In this document: positions 43,203-52,836 of the stretch, in pieces
Layout: each line of letters begins with the position of its first letter
Position numbering within the stretch: the first letter of the stretch is position 1
Assembly: GCA_963971305.1 (NCBI GenBank)
Contig: OZ020306.1
Location: 55,526,686-55,590,685 of the forward strand
Reading direction: 5' to 3'
DNA: 64,000 bases
Origin: Arcuatula senhousia
Taxonomy: Eukaryota > Mollusca > Bivalvia > Mytilida > Mytilidae
Notes under the pieces: model-generated
Databases searched by the model: none
Told to the model about the DNA's origin: nothing
Seen by the model: only the letters and a program-made list of their open reading frames with translations
Translations under genes and position numbers: made by a program

Positions 43203-46200
43203 TTAGTTGTCGTCTGCTCCTAATATTTTAAGGCACAAGTCACAAAACGCTATAATCCTCTTAGATTGAGTTTGCACTGTTTTCTGTAGGTCTTCCTCAG
43301 GGATTTGACGGATATGAATGTTAGCATAGGTAAAAACTTCAAGAAATGGCATGAAAAATGAATCGAGCCGACCTACAATTGCGCATTCGCGTAGCTTTCT
43401 AAAAATGTCAATAGCAATTTCAAGAGACGTCATATTTGTAGATCTTGATGCAATGTGGAACAAACAATTTTTCAGCATGTAGCTGGAAATCTCGTCATAA
43501 CAAGCGATGATATCACCTCCCTCCCATTCGATAGGGTGTCTCTCTAAATCCTTTGGTAAGGTTTCTGTTTCTTCGTCTTGTTCCATGAGATTTTCGTTGG
43601 TGTTTTTCTCTGTCAATTCCTCTTCGTTCTCCTCTAAAATATCAAGTATTTTGTGCGAGTGAGTTGCCGCTTCGTTTTGTTTTCCTACTTGGCCACTCAA
43701 CCAATCCAAAACTGTTACACTTTTTAAGTCGGAATTCTGTTGAATTTGATTTGCCATTGCTTCTATATCTTCTTGGGTTTTTTGCTCCAATTTTGGTTTC
43801 ATTGGTCCATAACGAATCCAGGTGTCACCATCTTGTTTTATTGACATATATTTGTTGTACACCCCTAAGCGGAGTCCTCTTTCCGTGTCCAAAGTTATGG
43901 CAAAGTTTTCAAAACTTTGATCTTCTTTGGGTGTAAAAATTTTACTTATTTGTAGTGATTCGTCCATTCGAAGAATCCAAGAAGAAAATGGCACTTTAGT
44001 ACCATTTCTGAATAGAGTGGCATGACAAATTAACTCCTCTACTGTTTCATTGTAAAATGACTCGCGTTTGTCCACTAACTGAAGCGATGTCATGTTTTCA
44101 TGAAATAAGAATTCGCTTTCATCTTTATCCATCTTCATATCTTGACATACAGTAGAGTCTAACTGTTCAAAAAATTCGTCAGATGTTTCATCGAATATGT
44201 TCTCAACATTTATCATCTCATCGTCGAACTGAACTTTTGGACAAAAATAAAAACTGACAAGAATTTTGGCACCAATGTATCCCTCAACTAAAGCTTCGGG
44301 TAAACTTTGCAAATATTGAAGTTCGTCTAATGATCTTGAAATTCGCAGAAATTGTCGCTTGATATCGCCTCGTATTTCGGGTGGCTGAAAAAGCAGAAAA
44401 TATCGATATTGGTCATTCGGAATAATGTTTACTCCCTCCATTTCTTTCGGGATCCATTTCGGAAACGAGACCGCTGGAACGATGTCTACGCTTATGACAA
44501 TATCTTTAATTACTTTGCCAAATCTTTGAATATGAATACTAAGTACTGGTTTGTCTGTGGGAAATTCGACCAGACCATCGAAATACAAACTCTCGGTATC
44601 CCACGTGTCGGGTGAGTTTATTGCGCTAGTAACATAATCTTGAAATTTTTCGCGAACATCAAACGAATCGATGTGCTGACTGCTGGTGAGAAATTTCGCC
44701 AGTGGATGCGAAGCTGTGAAGTTTCGCAATTTTAACATAACAAACCCATTACCCTTCGTTTCTTCTGTGTGATCTGGGACACACTCTTCCGAAAAATAGT
44801 CCAAGCGAAACATAAAGTCGAATTCGTCGGGATCTCCTATTTTAGTTCCTTCCGTCGCGCTTCCAACGGGATAAACAGAACATCTGAAAGTAGGATCAAA
44901 CGTGCTTATAAAACTTGCAATCCTTTGCATAACTTTCAAAACATCAGCATTTAGTTCTTTTGTTTCCATTTGTTCATTAACGAGTCCGAACCTCGGCGAG
45001 TGCACTAGTTTTGATAAAAAGTCTGCGGGACTATCGAATACTTTGACGCAGTCTTGAATATAGGTTTTAAGGGATGGGATGTCCTTACAGTTGATTATCA
45101 GTTTCGTGTATTGCTTAAACGGATCCTGGTATTTTCCTTCATCCATTACCTTTTCATTAGGACTAAGCAATGGAACTAAATCCAAATTCCCTGCAATTTT
45201 TGCAAGATCGGCTGCCATACATCCACTTCCGTCCTTCAATGCGGGGTCTGCACCGTGGTCTAGTAAAACAGAGGCCATTTTGACATTACCGTGATAAGCA
45301 GCATAGTGAAGAGGGGATGCGCCATACTGGTCTCTCGCATTAACTGAAAGCCCGCAATTCAGAAACCTATCAACTAGTGGTCGATTTTCAGATAATGCTG
45401 GATCAAGTTCGATTCCCATCCGAGGTAGATCCTCGGGGGAATAAAGCAACATTTCATTGATAGGACTGCGCCCAAATTTGTCCCGCACTAATAAATCTGC
45501 CCCATAATTACTCAAAAGCTCAAAACAATCGCTCGTTTGGCAGCGGAAAATTGCTGATTGTCCAAAAATATCTCGAATATTTGGGTCTGCTCCGCCTTCA
45601 AGTAGGACTTTTGCTAGGTCTGCTTGCCTCTCTGAAACGGCATCCATCAAAGCCGTCACGTGTATTGCCGATTTTGAATTAACATTTGCGCCCTTTTCAA
45701 TCATTCTTTGAACTGTATCCAGTCGGCAATCAATGCTTTCTATGTAATTTTGAAATGTCGAACATCCATATGCGTTTTTTAGATTCAAAAGTTCCTTCAT
45801 AAGTTCCGCACCACAAAATTTCAAATCTAAAAAGTCACTGATTAAAGATTCAGTGTCATCGACCAATTCCTCGAAATCCTCAGCTTCTCTTAGGCCTTTG
45901 AGGAATCCAATAGTAAACTTGTAAAATACTGTGTATCCAACATCATTCTTTAATAGCAAGTTAACCCGTTGCTTTGCATTTGTAAGGAACACACGTATAA
46001 TGCAAGGTGCAAACCAATCATAGGCATAGAACACCGTGTGCAGCGGCGTGTCTCTCGACTTATCTTGAATGTTGATATCTGCACCATGGTTCAAGAACAA
46101 TTGAACTCCTCTTTCAAAATCCGCGAATTCATCAAATAGCCCGTTTCCACATAAAACATGAAGGGCTGTCTGTCCACGAATATCTGCAGCGTTTATATCA

Positions 46201-46304
46201 TAAATGTTGCTGTCTAGTAATTCCTTTAATTTGATCATATCATTTCTCTCTGCTGCTAGATGTAGCTCCGTCTGGCCCTTCCAGTCTCCGGTAGGAGACG
46301 CCAT
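43203..46304 (-). CDS. Ankyrin-repeat / cGAS-Mab-21-type nucleotidyltransferase (candidate cGLR)
   Basis: Intronless, 1033 residues, start context ATCAAAATGGCG. Residues about 11-390 hold roughly nine ankyrin repeats (QTELHLAAER, GQTALHVLCG, ASPLHYAAYHGNVKMASVLL, GADPALKD). A nucleotidyltransferase core follows: GSATEG at 481-486, DEFDFMF at 493-499 (E494 and D496) and ISVDIVPAV at 604-612 (D607). These match the GS, E-x-D and third Asp that bind metal in cGAS and cGAS-like receptors, so catalysis is predicted. The C-lobe has RISRSLDELQYLQSLPEALV followed by EGYIGAKIL (655-682) and SYMLKNCLFH (941-950), typical of Mab-21 proteins, separated by an unusual insert of about 250 residues (690-935) with acidic tracts. 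No cGAS-type zinc-ribbon cluster is evident. The likely role is innate immune sensing, making a cyclic or linear dinucleotide signal; ligand and product are unknown. Confidence 0.85.
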   Translation of the reverse strand: MASPTGDWKGQTELHLAAERNDMIKLKELLDSNIYDINAADIRGQTALHVLCGNGLFDEFADFERGVQLFLNHGADINIQDKSRDTPLHTVFYAYDWFAPCIIRVFLTNAKQRVNLLLKNDVGYTVFYKFTIGFLKGLREAEDFEELVDDTESLISDFLDLKFCGAELMKELLNLKNAYGCSTFQNYIESIDCRLDTVQRMIEKGANVNSKSAIHVTALMDAVSERQADLAKVLLEGGADPNIRDIFGQSAIFRCQTSDCFELLSNYGADLLVRDKFGRSPINEMLLYSPEDLPRMGIELDPALSENRPLVDRFLNCGLSVNARDQYGASPLHYAAYHGNVKMASVLLDHGADPALKDGSGCMAADLAKIAGNLDLVPLLSPNEKVMDEGKYQDPFKQYTKLIINCKDIPSLKTYIQDCVKVFDSPADFLSKLVHSPRFGLVNEQMETKELNADVLKVMQRIASFISTFDPTFRCSVYPVGSATEGTKIGDPDEFDFMFRLDYFSEECVPDHTEETKGNGFVMLKLRNFTASHPLAKFLTSSQHIDSFDVREKFQDYVTSAINSPDTWDTESLYFDGLVEFPTDKPVLSIHIQRFGKVIKDIVISVDIVPAVSFPKWIPKEMEGVNIIPNDQYRYFLLFQPPEIRGDIKRQFLRISRSLDELQYLQSLPEALVEGYIGAKILVSFYFCPKVQFDDEMINVENIFDETSDEFFEQLDSTVCQDMKMDKDESEFLFHENMTSLQLVDKRESFYNETVEELICHATLFRNGTKVPFSSWILRMDESLQISKIFTPKEDQSFENFAITLDTERGLRLGVYNKYMSIKQDGDTWIRYGPMKPKLEQKTQEDIEAMANQIQQNSDLKSVTVLDWLSGQVGKQNEAATHSHKILDILEENEEELTEKNTNENLMEQDEETETLPKDLERHPIEWEGGDIIACYDEISSYMLKNCLFHIASRSTNMTSLEIAIDIFRKLRECAIVGRLDSFFMPFLEVFTYANIHIRQIPEEDLQKTVQTQSKRIIAFCDLCLKILGADDN

Positions 46305-46545
46305 TTTGATAAGGAGAGGTATATATTTTAAGATTGAAAATCCCCAGGAATCCAGATAAGCTTTATAATTCTACGTATACATTTTCGGTTCAATAAATTG
46401 ATTCAAATCTATTTTAAATTAGGACTATCTATGTAGGACTAGGCATTTAAAATAAATGTAGACATAGGTTATCTATCGATAACGAAGCTCACCTCATTGT
46501 CAGTAAGTAAGAATTTTAAGTCCTCATTAATGCAGATAAAGAAGG
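46305..46545. other. 5' flank of the ankyrin/Mab-21 gene
   Basis: AT-rich; a TATATA lies about 17-25 bases upstream of the ATG (minus strand), too close for a typical TATA unless the leader is extremely short. No other motif. Confidence 0.35.
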
Positions 46546-48000
46546 TCATTGCCAGCATCTGAAGCATTCATCTTGCTGAGCATTCCTAAGTGCACCTACC
46601 ATACCAATATGGTTAATGTGTAACAAGTCAGGAACGGGAATGGACTTTACACTTGGTTTTAAATCATTATTCTGTAAGTGGTCACCCATGCAAAAAATAT
46701 GGGTCACAGCAAGCATCTTAAGCATACAAAGAATGCATTGTGCTAGTATTTCTAGGTTCACCTACCATACCGATATGGTTGATGTGGCACTTGTCAGTAA
46801 GCGGGAATGGTATTTAACCATTCTTCTGTAAGTTGTCATCCATACGAAAAATATAGGTACAACCAGCATTCGAAGCTTAGCAATACTAGGTGCACCTACC
46901 ATACCAATATGATTGACGTGGCACTTAATTGTTAGTTAGCAGATATGGGCTTAAACATTTCTTCTGTAAGTGGTTATTCAAATGGAAAAGATAGGTCACA
47001 GTCAGCATCTAAAGCATTCATTGTGCTAAGCATCACTAGGCGCTCCAACTATACTATTATGGTTGATGTGGTATTTGTCAGTAAGCGGGAATGGACTTTA
47101 ACCATTCTCCTGTAAGTTGTCATCCATGCAGTAAATATAGAATCAGAAATTTTATTGGAATAAAATCCAAACAACTGGATTGTTACCACAATTTATATAC
47201 AAGTACATACATAAAAACAGCACAATACTATGACAGTGGCTCCCGAAGGGTTAAAAATGACCTGCGACCTGAGGGCTTGTTAAGGGCGACTTCCGACCTA
47301 CACTTCATAAAATCGACCTATGCCAAAAAACGACCTGCGACCTCCGCCAAAATATGCCTTTTAAAAGCGACTTTGCGACCTCAGGCCCCTTTTAAAAGCG
47401 ACCTTGCGACCTGAGGGGGGTACCCTGCGGGAGCCCCATGACAATGTTGAATAGGTGAAACATACAATTATAAAAGGGTTCACATATAGATTACAGTAAG
47501 ATTCTTGTATAATGATCATTTAAATTGTCGCTTGCCTCCTACCAAGAAAGTTGAAATTGTGAACTTCGCGTCCCCTTAAAATTAAGAAATTTGGTATTTA
47601 AGATTGCTTCGCTAGTTCACATCTCTTATTGTACATTTTACTAATTCCATTTATAATAACATGACAAATATCTTATTCATTACAGGTTAATATGTAGTTA
47701 AATTTACATTGAGAGTTACATGTATATAAGTAAATTTAAGTCACAGCCAGCATCCGAAGCATGCATTGTGCGTAGCATCACTAGGTGCACCTACCATGAC
47801 AATGTGGTTGGTGTGGCACTTGTCAGGACGCAGGAATGTACTTCAACCATTTTACTATAAGTGGTCATCCATGCAGAAAATATAGGTCACAGTCAGCATC
47901 CGAAGCATGTATTGTGCTTAATATCACTAGGTGCATCTACAATATGGTTGATGTGGCATTTGTCAGTAATTGGGTATGGACCTTTTGTAAGTGCACCGAC
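46546..48000 (+). repeat. Satellite-like array of ~150-bp units
   Basis: Six degenerate units carry AGCATCCGAAGCAT-type, CACTAGGTGCACCTACCAT and ATATGGTTGATGTGGCA sequence at about 46555, 46713, 46862, 47001, 47743 and 47891. It is broken at about 47130-47740 by unrelated DNA including a TIR element. Noncoding. Confidence 0.75.
47236..47437. mobile_element. 202-bp TIR element with 6-bp target duplication ATGACA
   Basis: The left end GTGGCTCCCGAAGGG and the inverse of the right end (GGGGCTCCCGCAGGG) form the TIR. ATGACA flanks both sides (47230-47235, 47438-47443). The interior is a run of GCGACCT-type motifs. No ORF. Confidence 0.75.
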
Positions 48001-48194
48001 GCTCGAGGTATCACATACCCCCTTTTTTCGTAAGGTGGACTAAAAACTGTATTTTTTATTTATGTTCGCCAATATAGCTAGTGGTTATACCATATACCTC
48101 GGGTATAATAACCGAATGAGTTTGAAATTAAAATATATCAAGGTTTGAAGAATTCATTTAAAGACATCAATTTAAATATATATATTCTCAATGG

Positions 48195-48545
48195 TCTATT
48201 GGAAGACGGTCAGCAGTCTTCAACATGACTAACGGTCGCTGCTCGCCGTCCTGCATTGGCCCAAGACTTAAAAGACAATTCATAAGATTTAATACTCACA
48301 TTATCACCGAAAGAACCATTCCATACAGAAAACAATAAGCTTAAAAAAAAGTAAGGAAAAACAGAAGCTTTGACAATGATTCCTGGCTTAGGACAGGCAC
48401 ATATAAAATGTGATGGGGTTACATGTAAAACCTAGGTTTAAAAAGATTTTTGGTCACCTTCCCACTAGTTATAGTCCTTAACAAAAAAATAACACACAAT
48501 AAAAATCAAATCGATGAAAGTTCAATTTAAAAAAGAGAAGCCAAT
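48195..48545 (-). repeat. Repeat T copy, minus orientation
   Basis: Inverse landmarks GTCTTCAACATGACTAACGG, GATTCCTGGCTTAGGACAGG and CACACAATAAAAATCAAATC. Diverged copy of the repeat following the Penelope-like RT. Confidence 0.6.
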
Positions 48546-48548
48546 AAA

Positions 48549-50262
48549 ATAAAAAGCTTCACCGAGCGCAGCATGCTACGACCGCAATATGTTGAACCCT
48601 GTACGTTGTATAGGCCCAATATGGATAGTCAATTGCTCTGGACACATGCAGCCCATGGTGGACGGACAAAGTTTTTGACACATTCAGCCTTTAGTGGACT
48701 TTCCATCCACATTTCACAAGGAATTCATTTTTAAACATATTCAAAAGCAGACCAAAATAAATTACAACTTCAAAAATATCCCCCCTTTTGGCCCCTTAAA
48801 AGGGTATTTACTACCTTTCACTTTTGCTCTTTTTGACCCCTAACAGCAATTAGGAGGAGGGGAGTGTAAGAAAATCAATCCTCATTTTTTTGAATTCACT
48901 ACATAACAAGAATTAATTAGCAAAAAAAAAATGAAATGGGACTATAATATAAAAGTTTCGATTTTGGCACTTTTTGGCCCCTAACTTCACCTCAGAAAAA
49001 AAATTGCAAAAAATTAACCCTCTATTTTGTATTGACTACTTGACAAGACTAATCATGCAACTTTTTTTTTAAATCCGACCAGAAATAAAAAAAATGGGCC
49101 CCTCTTTTCAAAATAATTAATACGAAGACCCCCAAATCATTACCACATTTGGTTTAATGGAAAGGCATCTATCATTGTCATATTTCATAGCAATTGGCCA
49201 ACCAGAATTAAAGTTACTGTGGAAACAAATAAAATATGTGAATTTGTTGCCCCTTTTGGGCCCCTAATTTGTAAACGAATTGAGGGGGGACACAAAAATC
49301 AATCCCATTCATCCTTTTAATGGTATGAAACATTATTGCAAAATTTCACAGCATTTTGTAAACCGGAACAAAAATGTTTGCCCCTTATGGCCCCCTATTT
49401 GTAAACGAATAGAGGGGACCCCCAAAATCAATCACATTTACCCTTTGATCGTATAAAACATTATTGTGAAATTTCACAGCATTTGGTAAACAAGAACAAA
49501 ATATATCCAGGGAACAAACTAAAACGTAGCTTTTTTTTGTCCCTAATTTCTAAACGAAAAAAGGGGGGACCCCCAAAATCAATCCCATCCTTCCTTTTAT
49601 AGTAAGGGACATCACTGTCAAATTTCATACCAATTGGATGTTATTGTGGGAACACTAAAGTTAACAGACAACGCAGACGACGACGACGACGACAGCATCA
49701 TACCATTATATAATAATCTTTATTTGCAAAATACACCCATATGGGTCAAAGCAAAAACAAAAACATGTAAAATACAAAACATATACAGAAAACAACAGAG
49801 TATATATACAGAACATTAACATATGGAGAACATTTTGACCAATGTGGACCCTATTTTCGTAGTACCAGTGACTGCTTTATAAAGTCGCATACAATTGGAA
49901 TCAGTTCTATATCGGGATTCAAAATTCGTTGCATATGTATAATTTTATTATTTAAGTCGATGTTTTGATTTAGATTTAATTTATTAAACATAGTTTGTCT
50001 TAATTGTTTGTTGATGTTACAATACAGAAGAAAATGATATTCATCTTCAACAACTTCACATACAGAGCACAGTCTATTTTCTCTTTTAATATTTCTGTAT
50101 CTTCCTAATTCTATATTTAATTTGTGGTCGCTGACTCTTAATTGTGTTATTAATTGTCTGTGTTTTTAAAACTTGTTTCTTTTAATAAATATTTTTCTAA
50201 ACCAAATTCAGTCTTTAATTGTTTGATTATACGTCCGCAATTTTTTTTTTTGCGGTCATATA
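48549..50262 (+). mobile_element. Family B element interrupted by a LINE fragment
   Basis: Starts AAAAAGCTTCACCGAGCGCA with TACGACCGCAA and ends TTTTTTGCGGTCATA. Interior units carry GGCCCCTAA and AATCAATCCCAT; (GAC)n lies at about 49675. At about 49708-50225 a LINE 3' fragment splits ATACCAT from ATACGTCCGCAA. Confidence 0.75.
49708..50225 (-). pseudogene. LINE ORF2 C-terminal fragment nested in a family B element
   Basis: The minus strand (about 50155-49860) reads QLITQLRVSDHKLNIELGRY, then RLCSVCEVVEDEYHFLLYC and LRQTMFNKLNLN: the same CxxC...H C-terminal segment as the LINE at 31202-32689. 5'-truncated. Confidence 0.75.
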
Positions 50263-51007
50263 TTTACATCAACGAGAAGAAAAACATGATTGATTTCGGG
50301 TTGTAGTTGGCTTCTAGATTTAAGATTGTGACGTTAGCTGGTTTATTGTTACGTTTGACGTTGCCTTGAGTATAAGTTCATCTTTGATATTGCCAGTCAG
50401 CATGAATATGGAAGAAGCAGATGGTCTTATATAAGATGTAAGTAGGATATAAGTTTGACGCTTTCACAACTGGATGACCGGTGTTTTTCCCATGATTTCG
50501 ATTTTATGTTTTGCTTTATGTCCCATAGCAATTTCCTAAAGGGGACTGTACTATTTTGTTGAAATTTTGATTGTAAACGCTTTAGATAACATCATTTTTG
50601 TGTGCTAAAACATAACATTTGACAGCTGAATTTGGGGCTAGCTGTACCAGTAAAATCATCACATACACTGCAAAAAAAAAGCTGTCCGTTCGTCCGTCCG
50701 TCCGTCCCAAATGTTGTAAGATGGGGCATTATGTCCGTCAGACATATTCTTGTTTTTCTAGAAATGGTGTCAATCAAATGCATGTGGATCATAAAGAATT
50801 CGAAAGAACTTAGCTCTAAATCAGTTTCAAAACTTTCGATTTCTTTACACTTTATACTTCTATTTCAAATGAACAACCCAAATTTCGACTGGCACAACTA
50901 ATTATCAAAAAGTTACAAATAAATCTGAGACAAATATTATTTTGTGCTCATTTAATTATCAAAGATGCATCTAAATTTAAATTCCTATATTATTTAAATC
51001 TTTAAAT
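50263..51007. other. Intergenic DNA with a fragment of a GTCC-tract element
   Basis: (CGTCCGTC)n at about 50690-50706, next to CAGCTGAATTTGGGGCTAG, resembles the tail module of the tandem-unit families. Frames across it on both strands are artefacts of this repeat. No gene. Confidence 0.45.
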
Positions 51008-51965
51008 CTAAGCCAGGAATCTTTGACAAAGCTCTCGTTTGTACTTGTCTTTTTGATGTTTTCTGTTCCTTGTTTAAGAAGGGGGTCTATCTGTGACTAT
51101 TTCAGGGCTGGATTTGAATTATATGCATCTTATTTAGACCATGGGCCAATTGCAGAACCGCGAGCAGTGCCAAATGGCCTCGTTGAAGGCTGCTGGCGGT
51201 TGTCCATTGTGGTTTTTCTAAATTGCCGTTTAATTGTGGGCTGTGTCGCGTACACTTATTCCACATCTTTTTATTTTCTATTTAAGTTACAATGCAAATA
51301 GAAAATAATAAGATGTGGAATAAGTGTAGAAGGGGGGTAGGAGGGGTCTGATCCCGGAATCCCGAACTAATTTTTACAAAATCCCGTCATCCCGACTTAA
51401 AAATGAGAAAATCCCGAAGCCCGGTAAAGTTGATATAATTTTATCCCGGAATCCCGAACTTAAATTGTCCAAATCCCGAAATCCCGAGCTTAAATATGGC
51501 CAATCCCGGTGTCCCGAAAAAGGTCCTACCCCCCCCCCCTTCAGTGTACGCGACACTGCCCACAATCAAGCGGCAATACAGACAAACCATAATGGACAAC
51601 AGCCAGCAGCCTTCAACGAGACCAGTAGGCGCTGCTCGCGGTTCTGCAATTGGCTAATGGTCTTAATAAAATGCATAATACAAATCCAGTCCTGGAATAG
51701 TCACAGATAAGACCCCCTTCTTAAACAACGAACAGAAAACATCAAAAAGACAAGTACAAACGAAAGCTTTGTCAAAGATTCCTGGGTTAGGACAGGCACA
51801 TATAATATGTGGCGGGGTTAAACTAGTTTCTTGGGGCCAACCTTCCCCCTATCAATATTCCTAGACAAAGCACAGAAACTAAACATACAACAAAAATCAA
51901 ATCGATCAAAATCCAATTCCACTAGAGAGAACCTTATACAAAAGACAACAAGAACAAACTTTGTT
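51008..51965. repeat. Two repeat T copies in inverted arrangement
   Basis: 51008-51290 is a plus copy (CCAGGAATCTTTGACAAAGC to GTACACTTATTCCACATC), and 51300-51965 is a minus copy of the same landmarks. Together they form an imperfect foldback. A TIR element sits near the axis. Confidence 0.7.
51329..51542. mobile_element. 214-bp TIR element with 6-bp target duplication AGTGTA
   Basis: Ends GAAGGGGGGTAGGA and its inverse. AGTGTA flanks at 51323-51328 and 51543-51548; the uninterrupted site (AATAAGTGTACGCG) is seen in other repeat T copies. The interior repeats TCCCGAAATCCCGA-type motifs. Confidence 0.75.
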
Positions 51966-52695
51966 ACACTTTGGTTTGATTGTTTTTTAAGGTCTTTTAA
52001 TCTTTGACTTCAGCGTCTCCGATGGGTCCTTTAGAAATATGTGTTTAAAAACTATTTACCATGCAGTTGTTGTAACTTTTTGCAGTTTAGTTTAAAGGGT
52101 TTGTCGCAAAGCTTTACTATCGAAGTGATTCTAAGATTTCGTAAACAACTTTCCGCCAAACGAGGTCAAAATCTGTTGTACCCTTACCATTATAAATAAA
52201 AACTGCTTAAGTGAACTTGGAAGTCAAAAAAGGATATTCTAATCAAACTAGAGGCTCCAAGGAACCCGAATCACTCACTATCTTAAATGTCTTAAATGTT
52301 ACTATTTAGAATCTTTAATACAACACTTTGGTAGAGCTTTGAAATGAAATGAAAGTTTAGGAAGCAACGACAATTTTCTATCTGCAACAGTTTTCATTCT
52401 TTAAGGCAGACATGAAAAAGGCTTATTCTGCCCTTAAAGGACCATACATAACCCCTAAAAGCAGTCATCTGACAACATTTACACCTTTAAAACTTTTACA
52501 AGCCATAGGAACCGTCTTTATTCCCCGCTAGAAAAGTCCGGGTATATAGTGATATGGATGTCCGTCTTTTGTTCTACATGTAAACATATGAACTTAATTC
52601 ATGAAATTTTCACACAATCTTTCATACGTACCTCCTATTTCAAAATTTGAATTCTACATGTACCGTATATGACAAAAATCATAACCCTTTACATT
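51966..52695. other. Intergenic DNA and a diverged family A head
   Basis: About 52246 carries AACTAGAGGCTCCAAGGAAC and CCGAATCACTCAC, a decayed family A start with one or two units to about 52510. The rest has no feature. Confidence 0.45.
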
Positions 52696-52836
52696 AACAA
52701 GAGGCCCCCCAAGAGCCTGAATCGCTCACCTGGTCTTGATGTCAACCCCATGAAGACTTTGTAGAGCTAAATGAGCTCAATGTTTAAGCAATCAAAAGCT
52801 TTTCACTATCTGCAATAATTTTCATTCTAAAAGCAA

